From assembly GCA_017407115.1 (NCBI GenBank), contig JAFQXD010000060.1, forward strand, positions 1 through 64,000: a stretch of 64,000 nucleotides of DNA, in the 5' to 3' direction. The notes beneath the pieces were generated by a model. The model worked only from the letters and a program-made list of their open reading frames with translations. It was not told the origin of the DNA and searched no databases. Positions 53,897 to 62,354 of this stretch are shown in pieces. The position numbers and the translations under genes are program-made. The stretch is from Methanobrevibacter sp. GTDB lineage: Archaea; Methanobacteriota; Methanobacteria; Methanobacteriales; Methanobacteriaceae. Each line of letters begins with the position of its first letter. The first letter of the stretch is position 1.

Positions 53897-54878
53897 TTAT
53901 CAGATAGCTATCGTTCCTGGAGATGGAATAGGAAAGGAAGTAATGGAAGCTACAATATTTGTTCTTGATAGTTTAGGTATCGATTTTGATTATGTTTACG
54001 GTGAAGCTGGTGATGAATGTCTTGAAAAAACTGGAACTGCTCTTCCAAAAGAAACTTTAGACATTATCCGCAAAGCTGATGCCTGTTTATTTGGTGCCGC
54101 AGGCGAAACTGCGGCCGATGTTATTGTTAAGATACGTCAAGAGATGAAAATGTTTGCAAACTTAAGGCCTGTAAAGGCATATCCCAACACAAATTCATTA
54201 TTCGACAACATAGATTTCATGATTGTTCGTGAAAATACTGAGGGAATGTATATTGCAGATGAAGAGAAATATACTGATGAAGGTGCAGTAGCAAGACGTA
54301 TCATTACAAGAGAAGCTGAAGAGCGCATTATTGATTATGCGTTTAACTATGCATTAAAAAATAATAAAAGCAAAGTTACAGCTGTTCATAAGGCTAATGT
54401 ATTGAAGAAAACCGACGGTTTGTTTAAGGAAATTTTCTATGAAGTTGCAGAGAAATATCCTGACATTGCAACTGAGGACTTTTATGTAGATGCAACAGCG
54501 ATGTATCTCATCACTCAGCCTGAAAACTTTGAGGTAATTGTAACTACAAACCTTTTCGGAGATATCTTATCTGATGAAGGCGCAGGTCTTGTAGGGGGCC
54601 TTGGTTTAATCCCTTCAGCCAATATTGGTGAAGATGGAGCATTATTTGAACCGGTACACGGTTCAGCACCAGACATTGCAGGTGAAGGAAAAGCCAATCC
54701 TATAGCAATGATGCTGTCTTCAATAATGATGCTTAGATACATTGGTGAAGATGAGGCTGCAGACAAATTTGATGCAGCTATTTTAAAAGTATTAAATGAT
54801 GGTAATGTTTTAACTGGCGATTTAGGCGGTTCTGCAACTACTATGGAACTGGCTCAGGCGGTTAAAAATAATTTATAA
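53871..54878 (+). CDS. leuB: 3-isopropylmalate dehydrogenase (beta-decarboxylating, NAD type)
   Basis: Oxidises and decarboxylates 3-isopropylmalate, the step after LeuCD. The 335-aa protein shows IVPGDGIGKEV, NLRPVKAYP, VRENTEGMY, HKANVLKKTDGLF, TNLFGDILSDEGAGLVGGLG and EPVHGSAPDIAGEGKANP; the Asp in APDIAG fits NAD rather than NADP use. No ATG is suitably placed. The TTG at 53871, with AGGTGG just upstream, gives a 26-base overlap with leuD and a normal N terminus. The close homologue homoisocitrate dehydrogenase is an alternative, but the leuCD context argues for LeuB. Confidence 0.78.
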   Translation: MNTSKTKNNYQIAIVPGDGIGKEVMEATIFVLDSLGIDFDYVYGEAGDECLEKTGTALPKETLDIIRKADACLFGAAGETAADVIVKIRQEMKMFANLRPVKAYPNTNSLFDNIDFMIVRENTEGMYIADEEKYTDEGAVARRIITREAEERIIDYAFNYALKNNKSKVTAVHKANVLKKTDGLFKEIFYEVAEKYPDIATEDFYVDATAMYLITQPENFEVIVTTNLFGDILSDEGAGLVGGLGLIPSANIGEDGALFEPVHGSAPDIAGEGKANPIAMMLSSIMMLRYIGEDEAADKFDAAILKVLNDGNVLTGDLGGSATTMELAQAVKNNL

Positions 54879-54897
54879 AATAAATGGAGAAAAAAAT

Positions 54898-55020
54898 ATG
54901 GATTTGAAAAAATTTAAAGAATTGAATAGAATGCAAATGGCGGCACTTTTTATCATATTCATCATGGTAGTAAGTGGGGTTGCCGGATTCCTTCTCATTA
55001 TATTTAGTGGTGGAGCATAA
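54898..55020 (+). CDS. Small single-pass membrane protein (40 aa)
   Basis: A short ORF between leuB and ribH with a good ribosome binding site (TGGAG, 9 bases before ATG). It starts MDLKKFKELNRM, basic and soluble, and continues with one hydrophobic helix (about residues 15-37, ALFIIFIMVVSGVAGFLLII) ending SGGA. The next gene follows 20 bases later, so it is probably part of the same operon. I do not recognise the family and assign no function. Confidence 0.7.
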   Translation: MDLKKFKELNRMQMAALFIIFIMVVSGVAGFLLIIFSGGA

Positions 55021-55040
55021 CTTAAAAGAGGTTGATATAA

Positions 55041-55457
55041 ATGGTAAAATATGAAATTGCAGCTGTTGTTGCAGAATTTAATTATGATATAACTCAAATG
55101 ATGTTAGAATTAGCTCAAGCAGAAGCTAAAAACAGAGATTGTGAAATTACCAAAGTGGTAGCCGTACCTGGTGTATTTGACATGCCTCTTGTAATTAAAA
55201 AACTATTGCAAAAAGGCGAATATGACGCTATCATTACTTTAGGTGCTGTAATTGAAGGAGCTACTGATCACGACCAAATTGTAGCACAACATGCTTCTCG
55301 TAAAATTGCTGATTTAGCTTTAGAATACGATACTCCTGTAGCACTCGGAATCACAGGGCCTGGAATGACCAGATTGGATGCTCACAGACGTGTTAAAAAT
55401 GCAAAGAGTGCAGTTGAAGCAGCAATTAAAATGTGCGACAGATTAAAAGAAATTTAG
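55041..55457 (+). CDS. ribH: 6,7-dimethyl-8-ribityllumazine synthase
   Basis: Condenses 5-amino-6-ribitylamino-uracil with 3,4-dihydroxybutanone 4-phosphate; the product feeds riboflavin synthesis, and the diaminouracil intermediate also feeds coenzyme F420. The 138-aa protein has AEFNYDIT near the N terminus, VPGVFDMP, and GAVIEGATDHDQIV, the phosphate/butanone site motif of the family. The ribosome binding site AGAGGTTGAT precedes ATG. It lies between the 40-aa membrane peptide and the marker 11 gene in one tight plus-strand run. Confidence 0.88.
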   Translation: MVKYEIAAVVAEFNYDITQMMLELAQAEAKNRDCEITKVVAVPGVFDMPLVIKKLLQKGEYDAIITLGAVIEGATDHDQIVAQHASRKIADLALEYDTPVALGITGPGMTRLDAHRRVKNAKSAVEAAIKMCDRLKEI

Positions 55458-55465
55458 ATGATTAC

Positions 55466-56404
55466 ATGGAAATTCTAAAACCTAACGAACTAAGAGAGAA
55501 ATTTCAAGACCCTTGGATTGCACCATATGAAAAGGTATTGACTATGGTGGATGGGGATAAAGTTGAGATTGTTGAGTACCATCCATGTATTTCCGGATCC
55601 CATTGGCTGTTGCATCAATACAGAAATAATTCAGAATTAATTGATTCAGCATATCGTGATGGAAATAAACATGTTTACTCTTGTCATGTTGGAAATGCTC
55701 CTCTTGACTTAAAGGCTAGCTTCAACGCAGCCGGAATCGATGAAATAGTCGTTGATGGGGACGAAGTTAAAGTCACTCATGCAGGCCTTGCAGGTGCAGG
55801 CGTAGGTGCTGGAATGTGTAGGGGAATGGGTGAAGGAGTAAAATATGTTGAACTTATCCAAGTTGGCGGAGGTTCAAAAGCAGGAAAAGCAACTGTAGTG
55901 ACTCCTAAGCTTGAAAAAGTAGTCATCGGTGTTGATGATACAGATACAAAAGATGCAGGTGCCACATGGACTATGGCTCATAATTTGGGTGTTGAGCTTG
56001 CAAGCGAAGGTTTTGAATATTTAGACCACATAATTGTCCAATTATATCCGCACAATCCTCACAAAACTCAAAATTGCGTTTCCATTGCTTTAACATTTGC
56101 AGTTGAAGAATCTAAAAAGGAAGATCTGATTGAGAGAACAATTGAAATTCTTAAAAGGGATACTCTATCCGATAAGACTGCTATAGCTATTTTGGAAGGT
56201 CTCGATATTCCTGAAAAATTAAGGCAATATTCAATTGCTACAAAGTCAGGAATGATGGATGTTGAAACTGCAGAAAAAGTTGCAAAAGAATTGAACATAC
56301 CTTTAATTGCCGTAACAGGTGAGCAGGGAAAAGTCGGTGCTTTGGCAGCTCTTGGTCTTTACAATGATGTTGAAGAGGCAGTTAAAGCATATGACAAAAA
56401 ATAA
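55466..56404 (+). CDS. Methanogenesis marker protein 11
   Basis: The sequence fits methanogenesis marker 11, a protein found across methanogens with unestablished function: EFKDPWIAPYEKV-like start (here EKFQDPWIAPYEKV), VEIVEYHPCISGSHWLL, THAGLAGAGVGAGMCRGMGEG, and a GVDDTDTKDAGATW motif that resembles the nucleotide-binding GIDDTDS of tRNA agmatinylcytidine synthetase. I start at ATG 55466 (312 aa) because the frame's upstream GTG at 55433 lies inside ribH. No clear ribosome binding site is present; translation may be coupled to ribH. A strong terminator follows. Confidence 0.85.
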   Translation: MEILKPNELREKFQDPWIAPYEKVLTMVDGDKVEIVEYHPCISGSHWLLHQYRNNSELIDSAYRDGNKHVYSCHVGNAPLDLKASFNAAGIDEIVVDGDEVKVTHAGLAGAGVGAGMCRGMGEGVKYVELIQVGGGSKAGKATVVTPKLEKVVIGVDDTDTKDAGATWTMAHNLGVELASEGFEYLDHIIVQLYPHNPHKTQNCVSIALTFAVEESKKEDLIERTIEILKRDTLSDKTAIAILEGLDIPEKLRQYSIATKSGMMDVETAEKVAKELNIPLIAVTGEQGKVGALAALGLYNDVEEAVKAYDKK

Positions 56405-56432
56405 TCTAAGATAAATTTCTTAGATTTTTTAC
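56403..56432 (+). terminator. Hairpin terminator after the leu-rib-marker 11 run
   Basis: AATCTAAGA (56403-56411) pairs with TCTTAGATT (56418-56426) around a 6-nt loop, followed by a T run. It lies between convergent genes and includes the last bases of the TAA stop. Confidence 0.72.
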
Positions 56433-56439
56433 TATTTTT

Positions 56440-58167
56440 TTAAGTATTTATGTAAATATTTAGGAACATGTTCTGATTGTTTCTTAAAAATTGTTTTATT
56501 GAAGTGCTGTTTGTCTTTTCAAAGACTATTTTTATTACATGGCCGTTGTATGTAAATTCTGTCGCATTGTCACTAAATGTTTTATTTATGTAGGTGACGG
56601 ATTCTATAGCTTCTCCATTGACATAAATGTCGTATGTACAGTTGTCCTTGAAGATTCCATAGGACTTGAATGTTGAAACATTGTCTACAAATACTTCATA
56701 TGTGCATGAAACCTTGTCTCTGGATGTAATAAGGAAGTTTTCTGAAAGAGTATAGTTTTCATTGTTGATGTTGTGAACTACTCCCACACCACCAAATATT
56801 TCTTTCAAACGGCTGTTTTGAATAACAGAACCTGTTTCAAGGTCTAGTGCTTTTTTAGCTTCAATTGGCAATCTCAATATGTCAGATTCGCCAGATCTTG
56901 TTTCATTAATGGTATACTCTTCACCATCAATATACAGCGTATCATTGATGCTCACGCCTAATGTTGCCATTGCGTCTTCGGGCATTCTAATTTGGTCTGA
57001 TTCATTTTCGATTGCAGTATCTATAGTGTATGGGCCTCTGGCAGATATGGAATTGCTTGGCTGGGAATTGTCTGCGTAAATGATTAGATTTCTTGAGTTT
57101 GGTTCGATTGACAATACTCCGTTGTCGAAGTGTGCCGCACCTAAAAATGTGGAAATCATTAAAAGAAGAATCAATATTGATATAATCATTGGAAAATGGA
57201 TTTTAATAAATGATCTGACAATGCTTCTTCCGGGTGTCTTTCTAAACATTGCAATGGATTGAACTATGACTTTAATAATGTAATAAATTGCAAGGATTAT
57301 TCCAACTATTGTTAAAATCACGGCCAATGCCAATGGAACAAATTTCACGAAAAATATTGTAAATAATCCTAAAATAACAAGAGACAATCCGACAATAGCC
57401 ATTCTAATATAATGGCCAATGTCATCAATCATTGTTACCCTACCGTACTTGTTAGCACGATTGATAATGGTTCGTACAACTTCGTTTGCCATTATATTCA
57501 AATCGGCAAGCGGGGACATGTCATGCTGTATTGCACCAATGTCCACTTCCAATATCCTAATTCCCAAAACATCAGCGTCAATAACAATACCTACATCGAC
57601 ACCATAGTCCTTTTCAAAATTAATTTTTTTCAATATTTCCTTACGGGCCGCAAACTGTCCACTTAAAGGTTGTTCAAAAGAAATTTCAGGGAAAAAGAAA
57701 TTTAAAAGCGGTTTTGCAGTCAGTTCGGTTACACGTCCACTTTCACGGGCAAATTTAGTTTTTGTGATTTCGGCGTCGCCTTCTAGGATAGGTCTTATCA
57801 TCGCTTCAACTTTTTTGGAAGTCAAATTGTAAATGTCCGCATCAATAAAAGCTATAATGTCACATTCTGCTTCTTTATAACCTGTATATAATGCTTCACC
57901 TTTTCCTTTATTGGTTTCATGAGTAATTACAATTGCACCTGCCCTTTCGGCTTCTTCAGTAGTTCTGTCAGTGGATCCATCGTTTACGACGATGATTTCA
58001 TCTACAAACGATACTTTTTTTACCACTTCGACCACTTTGGCGACAGTATCTTCCTCATTGTATGCAGGAATGATGACTGAAATCTTCTGATATTTTTTTG
58101 GTTTTTCAGTTTTTATGCCTGCCAATAGAAAAGTGAGTATTACTAAAAACCAATACACTAAATTCAC
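56440..58167 (-). CDS. Membrane GT2 glycosyltransferase with extracytoplasmic C-terminal domain
   Basis: 575 aa starting at GTG 58167, with no obvious ribosome binding site. An N-terminal anchor helix (1-18) leads to a GT-A domain: VIIPAYNEED, VNDGSTDRT (62-67 core), NKGKGEAL (86-92) and DAD at 109-111 for metal and nucleotide-sugar binding, similar to the polyprenyl-phosphate or phosphoglycerate glucosyltransferase branch. Three membrane helices follow (~270-365). The last ~200 residues should be outside the cell and contain two similar segments, IRMPEDAMATLGVSINDT (~392) and LRLPIEAKKALDLETGSVI (~429), reminiscent of the psi motifs of a double-psi beta-barrel. Substrate unknown; surface glycan or lipid-linked sugar synthesis is likely. 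Confidence 0.78.
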   Translation of the reverse strand: MNLVYWFLVILTFLLAGIKTEKPKKYQKISVIIPAYNEEDTVAKVVEVVKKVSFVDEIIVVNDGSTDRTTEEAERAGAIVITHETNKGKGEALYTGYKEAECDIIAFIDADIYNLTSKKVEAMIRPILEGDAEITKTKFARESGRVTELTAKPLLNFFFPEISFEQPLSGQFAARKEILKKINFEKDYGVDVGIVIDADVLGIRILEVDIGAIQHDMSPLADLNIMANEVVRTIINRANKYGRVTMIDDIGHYIRMAIVGLSLVILGLFTIFFVKFVPLALAVILTIVGIILAIYYIIKVIVQSIAMFRKTPGRSIVRSFIKIHFPMIISILILLLMISTFLGAAHFDNGVLSIEPNSRNLIIYADNSQPSNSISARGPYTIDTAIENESDQIRMPEDAMATLGVSINDTLYIDGEEYTINETRSGESDILRLPIEAKKALDLETGSVIQNSRLKEIFGGVGVVHNINNENYTLSENFLITSRDKVSCTYEVFVDNVSTFKSYGIFKDNCTYDIYVNGEAIESVTYINKTFSDNATEFTYNGHVIKIVFEKTNSTSIKQFLRNNQNMFLNIYINT

Positions 58168-58293
58168 CGTATTTATTTAATTCATTAATAGATATGTAAT
58201 CAAAATAAATATAAAGGTTTTCGTAAAATTGCTCATTTTTAAAGAAAAATTTTAAATTTTACATTAATCTAATAATGATTTAGGTAGAATTTT

Positions 58294-60447
58294 ATGATTG
58301 TAGATGCTTTAGAACGTGAATTGAATTTAGCCAACTGGCAGGTTAAAAAGGTAATAAAACTCATAGATGACGGAAACACCATACCATTCATTGCAAGATA
58401 CAGAAAGGATGTAACTGGTTCATTGAATGATGAAACATTAAGAAAATTTGATGAAAGATTAAAATATCTCCGGAATCTGGAAGATAAAAAACAAAAGGTT
58501 CTAAAAAGAATCGATGAGCTAGGAAAACTGGATGATGATTTGAAAAATCAAATTCTTGCTGTCAATACATTGGTGGAACTGGGAGATTTGTACAGGCCGT
58601 ATAAAAGCAAAAAACAGACAAGGGCAACAAAGGCCAAAGAGAAGGGTTTGGAGCCTCTTGCAGAAATTATTCTTGCCCAGGAGGTTAGGCAGTCCATTAA
58701 AAAAATTGCCAAAGATTATGTTGACCCTAAAAAAGATGTGAATACTCCTGAAGATGCAATCGAAGGAGCAAAAGATATAATTGCAGAGATAATATCTGAC
58801 AATTCAGATTTTAGAGGCAAAATTAGAAAAAATACTTTTTTCACAGGCCAGATTGAAACTAAAGTAAAGGATAAGGAAATATCCAGCGAATACGATACCT
58901 ACTACAATTACACAGAAGACATTAAAAAAATTCCTCCCCACAGAATTTTGGCCATTAACAGGGCAGAAAAGGAAGGGGTCATTAGGACCAAGATAACATG
59001 TGATGCGGATGATGTGATTAGATATCTCTCAAGGCACACCCTAAAAAACATTTCCAAAATCCCTGAAAAAATTGAATATAACAAATTCACAACTCCGATT
59101 ATAAAGGAATCCATTGACGATGCCTATAAAAGGCTGATTGCTCCTGCGGTTGAGCGAGAGCTAAGAAACTATTTAACCCAAAAGGCTGAAGAAAAATCAA
59201 TAGAGGTATTTGCTTCAAACTTAAACCAGGTTTTAATGGAATCTCCACTTGTAGGAAAGACAATTTTGGGATGGGACCCCGCTTTCAGGACAGGATGTAA
59301 ATTGGCAATCATTGACGAGACAGGAAAAGTTCTCGACACAGCCTTAATTTATCCGACAGCTCCTCAAAATAAGGTAAAAGAATCCATTAAAACGGTTCGA
59401 GATTTAATTGAGAGGTATGGCATTAATGTAATAGCTATTGGAAATGGAACAGCTTCAAGAGAATCAGAAGAAATCGTGGCTGAAATAATCAAAGGAACAA
59501 ATGTCGAGTACATAATAGTTAATGAGGCTGGAGCATCTGTTTATTCGGCTTCAAAACTGGCTGATGAGGAATTTCCTGATTTTTCTGAAGGGGAACGCAG
59601 TGCAGTTTCTATTGCAAGACGCCTTCAAGACCCGCTTGCGGAACTTGTAAAGATTGATCCGAAATCCATTGGTGTTGGGCAATATCAGCATGATATGAAT
59701 CAAAAGCAGCTCTCCGAGTCTTTGGATGGGGTTGTTGAAAAAGTTGTAAACGAAGTTGGCGTAGACCTGAACACCGCATCCTATAGCCTGTTAAATCATG
59801 TATCCGGAATTGGAAAAACAACAGCTCAAAATATTGTCGAATATAGGGATGAAAACGGCAGTTTTTCTAATAGAAAAGAGCTATTGAATGTTAAAAAGTT
59901 AGGCAAAAAGACATTTGAGCAATGTGCTGGTTTTGTAAAAATAGACAATCCCGACTATCCTCTGGACAATACCACAATCCATCCTGAATCCTATGGTGCC
60001 ACCAATAAACTGTTAAAGAAATTAAACTGTACGGTAAACGACATAGGTTCAAGCAGTTTAAAACTTGATAATCTTGATTTGGAAAATCTTTCAGATGAGT
60101 TGGATATAGGTTTGGAAACTTTAAAGGACATTGTTTGTGAGCTAAAAAAACCAGGTCGTGATCCTCGTGAAGACATGCCAAAACCAATTTTAAGAAAAAA
60201 TGTCTTGTCAATTGAAGATCTGGAAGAGGGTATGATAATGCAGGGAACAGTAAGAAACATTGTCGATTTCGGTGCATTTGTTGATATTGGGGTTCATCAG
60301 GACGGTTTGGTTCATATTTCACAATTGGTTGAGAATCAATTTGTAAAACACCCTCTGGATATTGTAAGTGTAGGCGAGATTGTAGATGTGAAAGTTCTAG
60401 ACGTTGATTTGTCAAGGAATAGAATTCAATTATCAATGATTATTTAA
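58294..60447 (+). CDS. tex: Tex-family S1 RNA-binding protein
   Basis: 717 aa. The N-terminal Tex helical domain has IPFIARYRKDVTGSL and LYRPYKSKKQTRATKAKEKG. A YqgF/RNase H-like domain starts near residue 325 (LGWDPAFRTGCKLAIID, then IAIGNGTASRE). A helix-hairpin-helix follows (VSGIGKTTAQNIVEYR), and the C-terminal S1 domain (~640-717) has GTVRNIVDFGAFVDIGVHQD. Tex binds nucleic acid and affects transcription in bacteria. Its length is close to the roughly 720-aa Gram-positive form. The gene is common in bacteria and rare in archaea, so transfer from gut bacteria is plausible. Its stop overlaps the stop of the convergent gene by 4 bases. Confidence 0.9.
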   Translation: MIVDALERELNLANWQVKKVIKLIDDGNTIPFIARYRKDVTGSLNDETLRKFDERLKYLRNLEDKKQKVLKRIDELGKLDDDLKNQILAVNTLVELGDLYRPYKSKKQTRATKAKEKGLEPLAEIILAQEVRQSIKKIAKDYVDPKKDVNTPEDAIEGAKDIIAEIISDNSDFRGKIRKNTFFTGQIETKVKDKEISSEYDTYYNYTEDIKKIPPHRILAINRAEKEGVIRTKITCDADDVIRYLSRHTLKNISKIPEKIEYNKFTTPIIKESIDDAYKRLIAPAVERELRNYLTQKAEEKSIEVFASNLNQVLMESPLVGKTILGWDPAFRTGCKLAIIDETGKVLDTALIYPTAPQNKVKESIKTVRDLIERYGINVIAIGNGTASRESEEIVAEIIKGTNVEYIIVNEAGASVYSASKLADEEFPDFSEGERSAVSIARRLQDPLAELVKIDPKSIGVGQYQHDMNQKQLSESLDGVVEKVVNEVGVDLNTASYSLLNHVSGIGKTTAQNIVEYRDENGSFSNRKELLNVKKLGKKTFEQCAGFVKIDNPDYPLDNTTIHPESYGATNKLLKKLNCTVNDIGSSSLKLDNLDLENLSDELDIGLETLKDIVCELKKPGRDPREDMPKPILRKNVLSIEDLEEGMIMQGTVRNIVDFGAFVDIGVHQDGLVHISQLVENQFVKHPLDIVSVGEIVDVKVLDVDLSRNRIQLSMII

Positions 60448-60866
60448 ATTTCTAATTTAATCTCATCAAATGTAAGATAGGGGATTTTACTGTTTTTAAT
60501 ACCTGTTTCAAATTTTATAAATCCTTCATCTTCTAGTCTTTTTACTTTTGGTTGGATGTTACTTACATCTTTATTAATTTTATTTGCTAAATCTCTAATA
60601 CTTCTAGGTTTTTCGTGTTTAATTGTATTTAATATAATTAAATCTAAGTCAGATAAAGATAATTTGTTTGTGATTAAACTTTCAGTTGTTTCAATTGTTT
60701 CATCTAAATTATCTTTGTAATATTTCCAATTCTGCAAGTCTACATACATTTTCATATTATTTGTTCTTTCAAATAATTTTTCTAATTCATTAATTGATTT
60801 GTATGTTTCTTCCATTTCTTTGATAAATTCAATTCCACTTTGTTTTTTAACTAGAGTTATAATCAT
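60444..60866 (-). CDS. Winged helix-turn-helix protein, possible antitoxin
   Basis: 140 aa. The C-terminal half is a wHTH: LSLSDLDLIILNTI, RSIRDLANKINKDVSNIQPKVKRL (recognition region) and LEDEGFIKFETG. The N-terminal half is a charged helix (FIKEMEETYKSINELEKLFE) that could dimerise. It overlaps the upstream 91-aa gene by 4 bases (ATGA), so the two are translated together. The order and sizes recall archaeal pairs of a MarR-like DNA-binding protein (HVO_A0114 type) with a TumE-type small protein. It probably regulates its own promoter; the toxin-antitoxin reading is inferred. Confidence 0.6.
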   Translation of the reverse strand: MIITLVKKQSGIEFIKEMEETYKSINELEKLFERTNNMKMYVDLQNWKYYKDNLDETIETTESLITNKLSLSDLDLIILNTIKHEKPRSIRDLANKINKDVSNIQPKVKRLEDEGFIKFETGIKNSKIPYLTFDEIKLEI

Positions 60867-61138
60867 TTTAACAACTCCATTAATTCATCAATATTAAATC
60901 GATGAGTAATATTAATGTATTCTTTTATTATTTCAAAAATTTCATTTTGGTTTTGCTTTCCTAACATTACTTTACATGAATGCTCTTCTGGTTTTGGGTG
61001 AATATGCACCTTATTTATATGGTAATTGTCAATTAATATGTTATCGGGCATGATAATAATTGACCATCCATTAGGCGTATTTGCCGAATAAATAAGTTTG
61101 TCGCCCATCATTATTTTATTTTGAGTTTTTCTTGACAT
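60863..61138 (-). CDS. Small protein of a possible toxin-antitoxin pair (TumE-like)
   Basis: 91 aa starting MSRKTQNKI, with AAGGA about 13 bases upstream. It contains GWSIIIMPDNILIDNYHINK and the His-rich segment KVHIHPKPEEH, somewhat like the HP..H region of TumE (DUF6516) proteins, then a C-terminal helix. First gene of a two-gene unit with the wHTH protein. I cannot confirm the family from the sequence alone; no nuclease or kinase motif is visible. Confidence 0.5.
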   Translation of the reverse strand: MSRKTQNKIMMGDKLIYSANTPNGWSIIIMPDNILIDNYHINKVHIHPKPEEHSCKVMLGKQNQNEIFEIIKEYINITHRFNIDELMELLK

Positions 61139-61318
61139 GTATCATTATATTCCTTATATTATTTATATATTTGTTGGTTTTATTACAACACAATTATATA
61201 TGTTTATATAAATTTTACAATACTAAATCAATTTTCTATGCCAATATAAATATTCAAATTTATTAAGGACTTTTGATAAAATATTGTATATTTATAATTA
61301 TATTATAGAAGGGATTTA
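61139..61318. promoter_or_regulatory. Divergent promoter region of the TA-like pair and purE
   Basis: 180 AT-rich bases with TATA-like boxes in both directions, for example GTTTATATAAATT near 61202-61214 and ATTGTATATTTATAATT near 61283-61299. No ORF was seen. Confidence 0.4.
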
Positions 61319-62347
61319 ATGACACCAAAGATAATGATAATTCTTGGAAGTGGTTCAGATATTGCTATTGCAGAAAAAGCGATGGACATTTTAGACAAAC
61401 TTGAGATACCATACAGTCTAAAAATCGCATCTGCCCACAGAACTCCTAATCTTATACGAGAAATAGTAACTCAAGGCAGCAATGCCGGAATTGAAGTATT
61501 TATTGGAATTGCAGGACTTGCGGCACATTTGCCTGGTGCAATTGCGGCCTATACGCCAAGACCAGTTATTGGGGTACCGGTAGATGTAAAAACTGGAGGT
61601 ATTGATGCATTACAGTCAATTGTTCAGATGCCTTATCCTTCTCCTATTTCAACTGTTGGAATCGATAGAGGAGATAATGCTGCAATATTGGCCGCTCAAT
61701 TTATTGCTCTTCACGATGAAGACCTGCGTCAAAGATTAATAGATTTAAGATGGGAATATGCCGAAAAAGTTTATAATAGCAATGAGGAAATCGTTCAAAA
61801 AATTGAAAGGCCATTCATTCAAAACGATTTTTTAAGGATTAAAAATCTTGAAATAAATGGTGTGAAAATCGAAGAAAATGCAGCGGAGGTCAGCTGTAAA
61901 AATATCGATGCTGAAGTTGCAATCATCGTTGGAAGACAAACAGATTTGCCTATTGCCAGAAATGCAGGTATTATTCTTGATAGGCTCAAAATTAGTTATG
62001 ATATCAAGGTTGTCTGTCCAATCAGATCCACTAAAAAATTCACTAATTATGTTAAATGCATGAAAAAAGCAAAAATATTCATTGGAATCAGTTCCAATTC
62101 ATCACAGGTTACAGGCGGAATTGTAGGACTTACAGAAAAGCCGGTAATTGGGGTCCCATGCACTAATGAAAATGGGGATGATTATATGCTAACCACTGTA
62201 AGCATGCCTCCTGGCGTGCCTGTTGCAACTGTCGGAATTAATAACGGAAAGAATGCTGCGGTTATTGCTGGTGAAATCCTTGCTATAGCCAACCCTGATA
62301 TTACAGAACTTTTAGGAAAATTAAAGGACAAAAAGATTAACTTATAG
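61319..62347 (+). CDS. purE: Tandem PurE-type phosphoribosylaminoimidazole carboxylase
   Basis: 342 aa with two PurE-like domains. The first (~1-165) has the catalytic set GSGSD (10-14), SAHRTP (40-45) and [26 protein letters not shown], acting on the aminoimidazole ribonucleotide carboxylation step of purine synthesis. The second (~198-335) keeps the fold pattern ([46 protein letters not shown]) but its SAHR position reads CPIRSTKKF and GSGSD reads GRQTD, so it is probably not catalytic. GAAGGG precedes the ATG. The UbiD-family gene starts 7 bases after the stop, so the two form an operon. Confidence 0.88.
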   Translation: MTPKIMIILGSGSDIAIAEKAMDILDKLEIPYSLKIASAHRTPNLIREIVTQGSNAGIEVFIGIAGLAAHLPGAIAAYTPRPVIGVPVDVKTGGIDALQSIVQMPYPSPISTVGIDRGDNAAILAAQFIALHDEDLRQRLIDLRWEYAEKVYNSNEEIVQKIERPFIQNDFLRIKNLEINGVKIEENAAEVSCKNIDAEVAIIVGRQTDLPIARNAGIILDRLKISYDIKVVCPIRSTKKFTNYVKCMKKAKIFIGISSNSSQVTGGIVGLTEKPVIGVPCTNENGDDYMLTTVSMPPGVPVATVGINNGKNAAVIAGEILAIANPDITELLGKLKDKKINL

Positions 62348-62354
62348 TGATAAC

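Noticed and set aside
52167..54878. Homoaconitase/homoisocitrate dehydrogenase set (coenzyme B pathway)
   Set aside because: The YLIY loop of the small subunit and the compact C-D-B arrangement fit leucine synthesis better; not fully excluded.
55433..55465. GTG 55433 as start of the marker 11 gene
   Set aside because: It lies inside ribH and only extends the N terminus beyond the usual start; the in-frame ATG 55466 fits better.
59891..60436. 181-aa minus-strand frame inside tex
   Set aside because: It lies fully antisense to the S1 and HHH domains of Tex, which are clearly conserved; no recognisable protein features.
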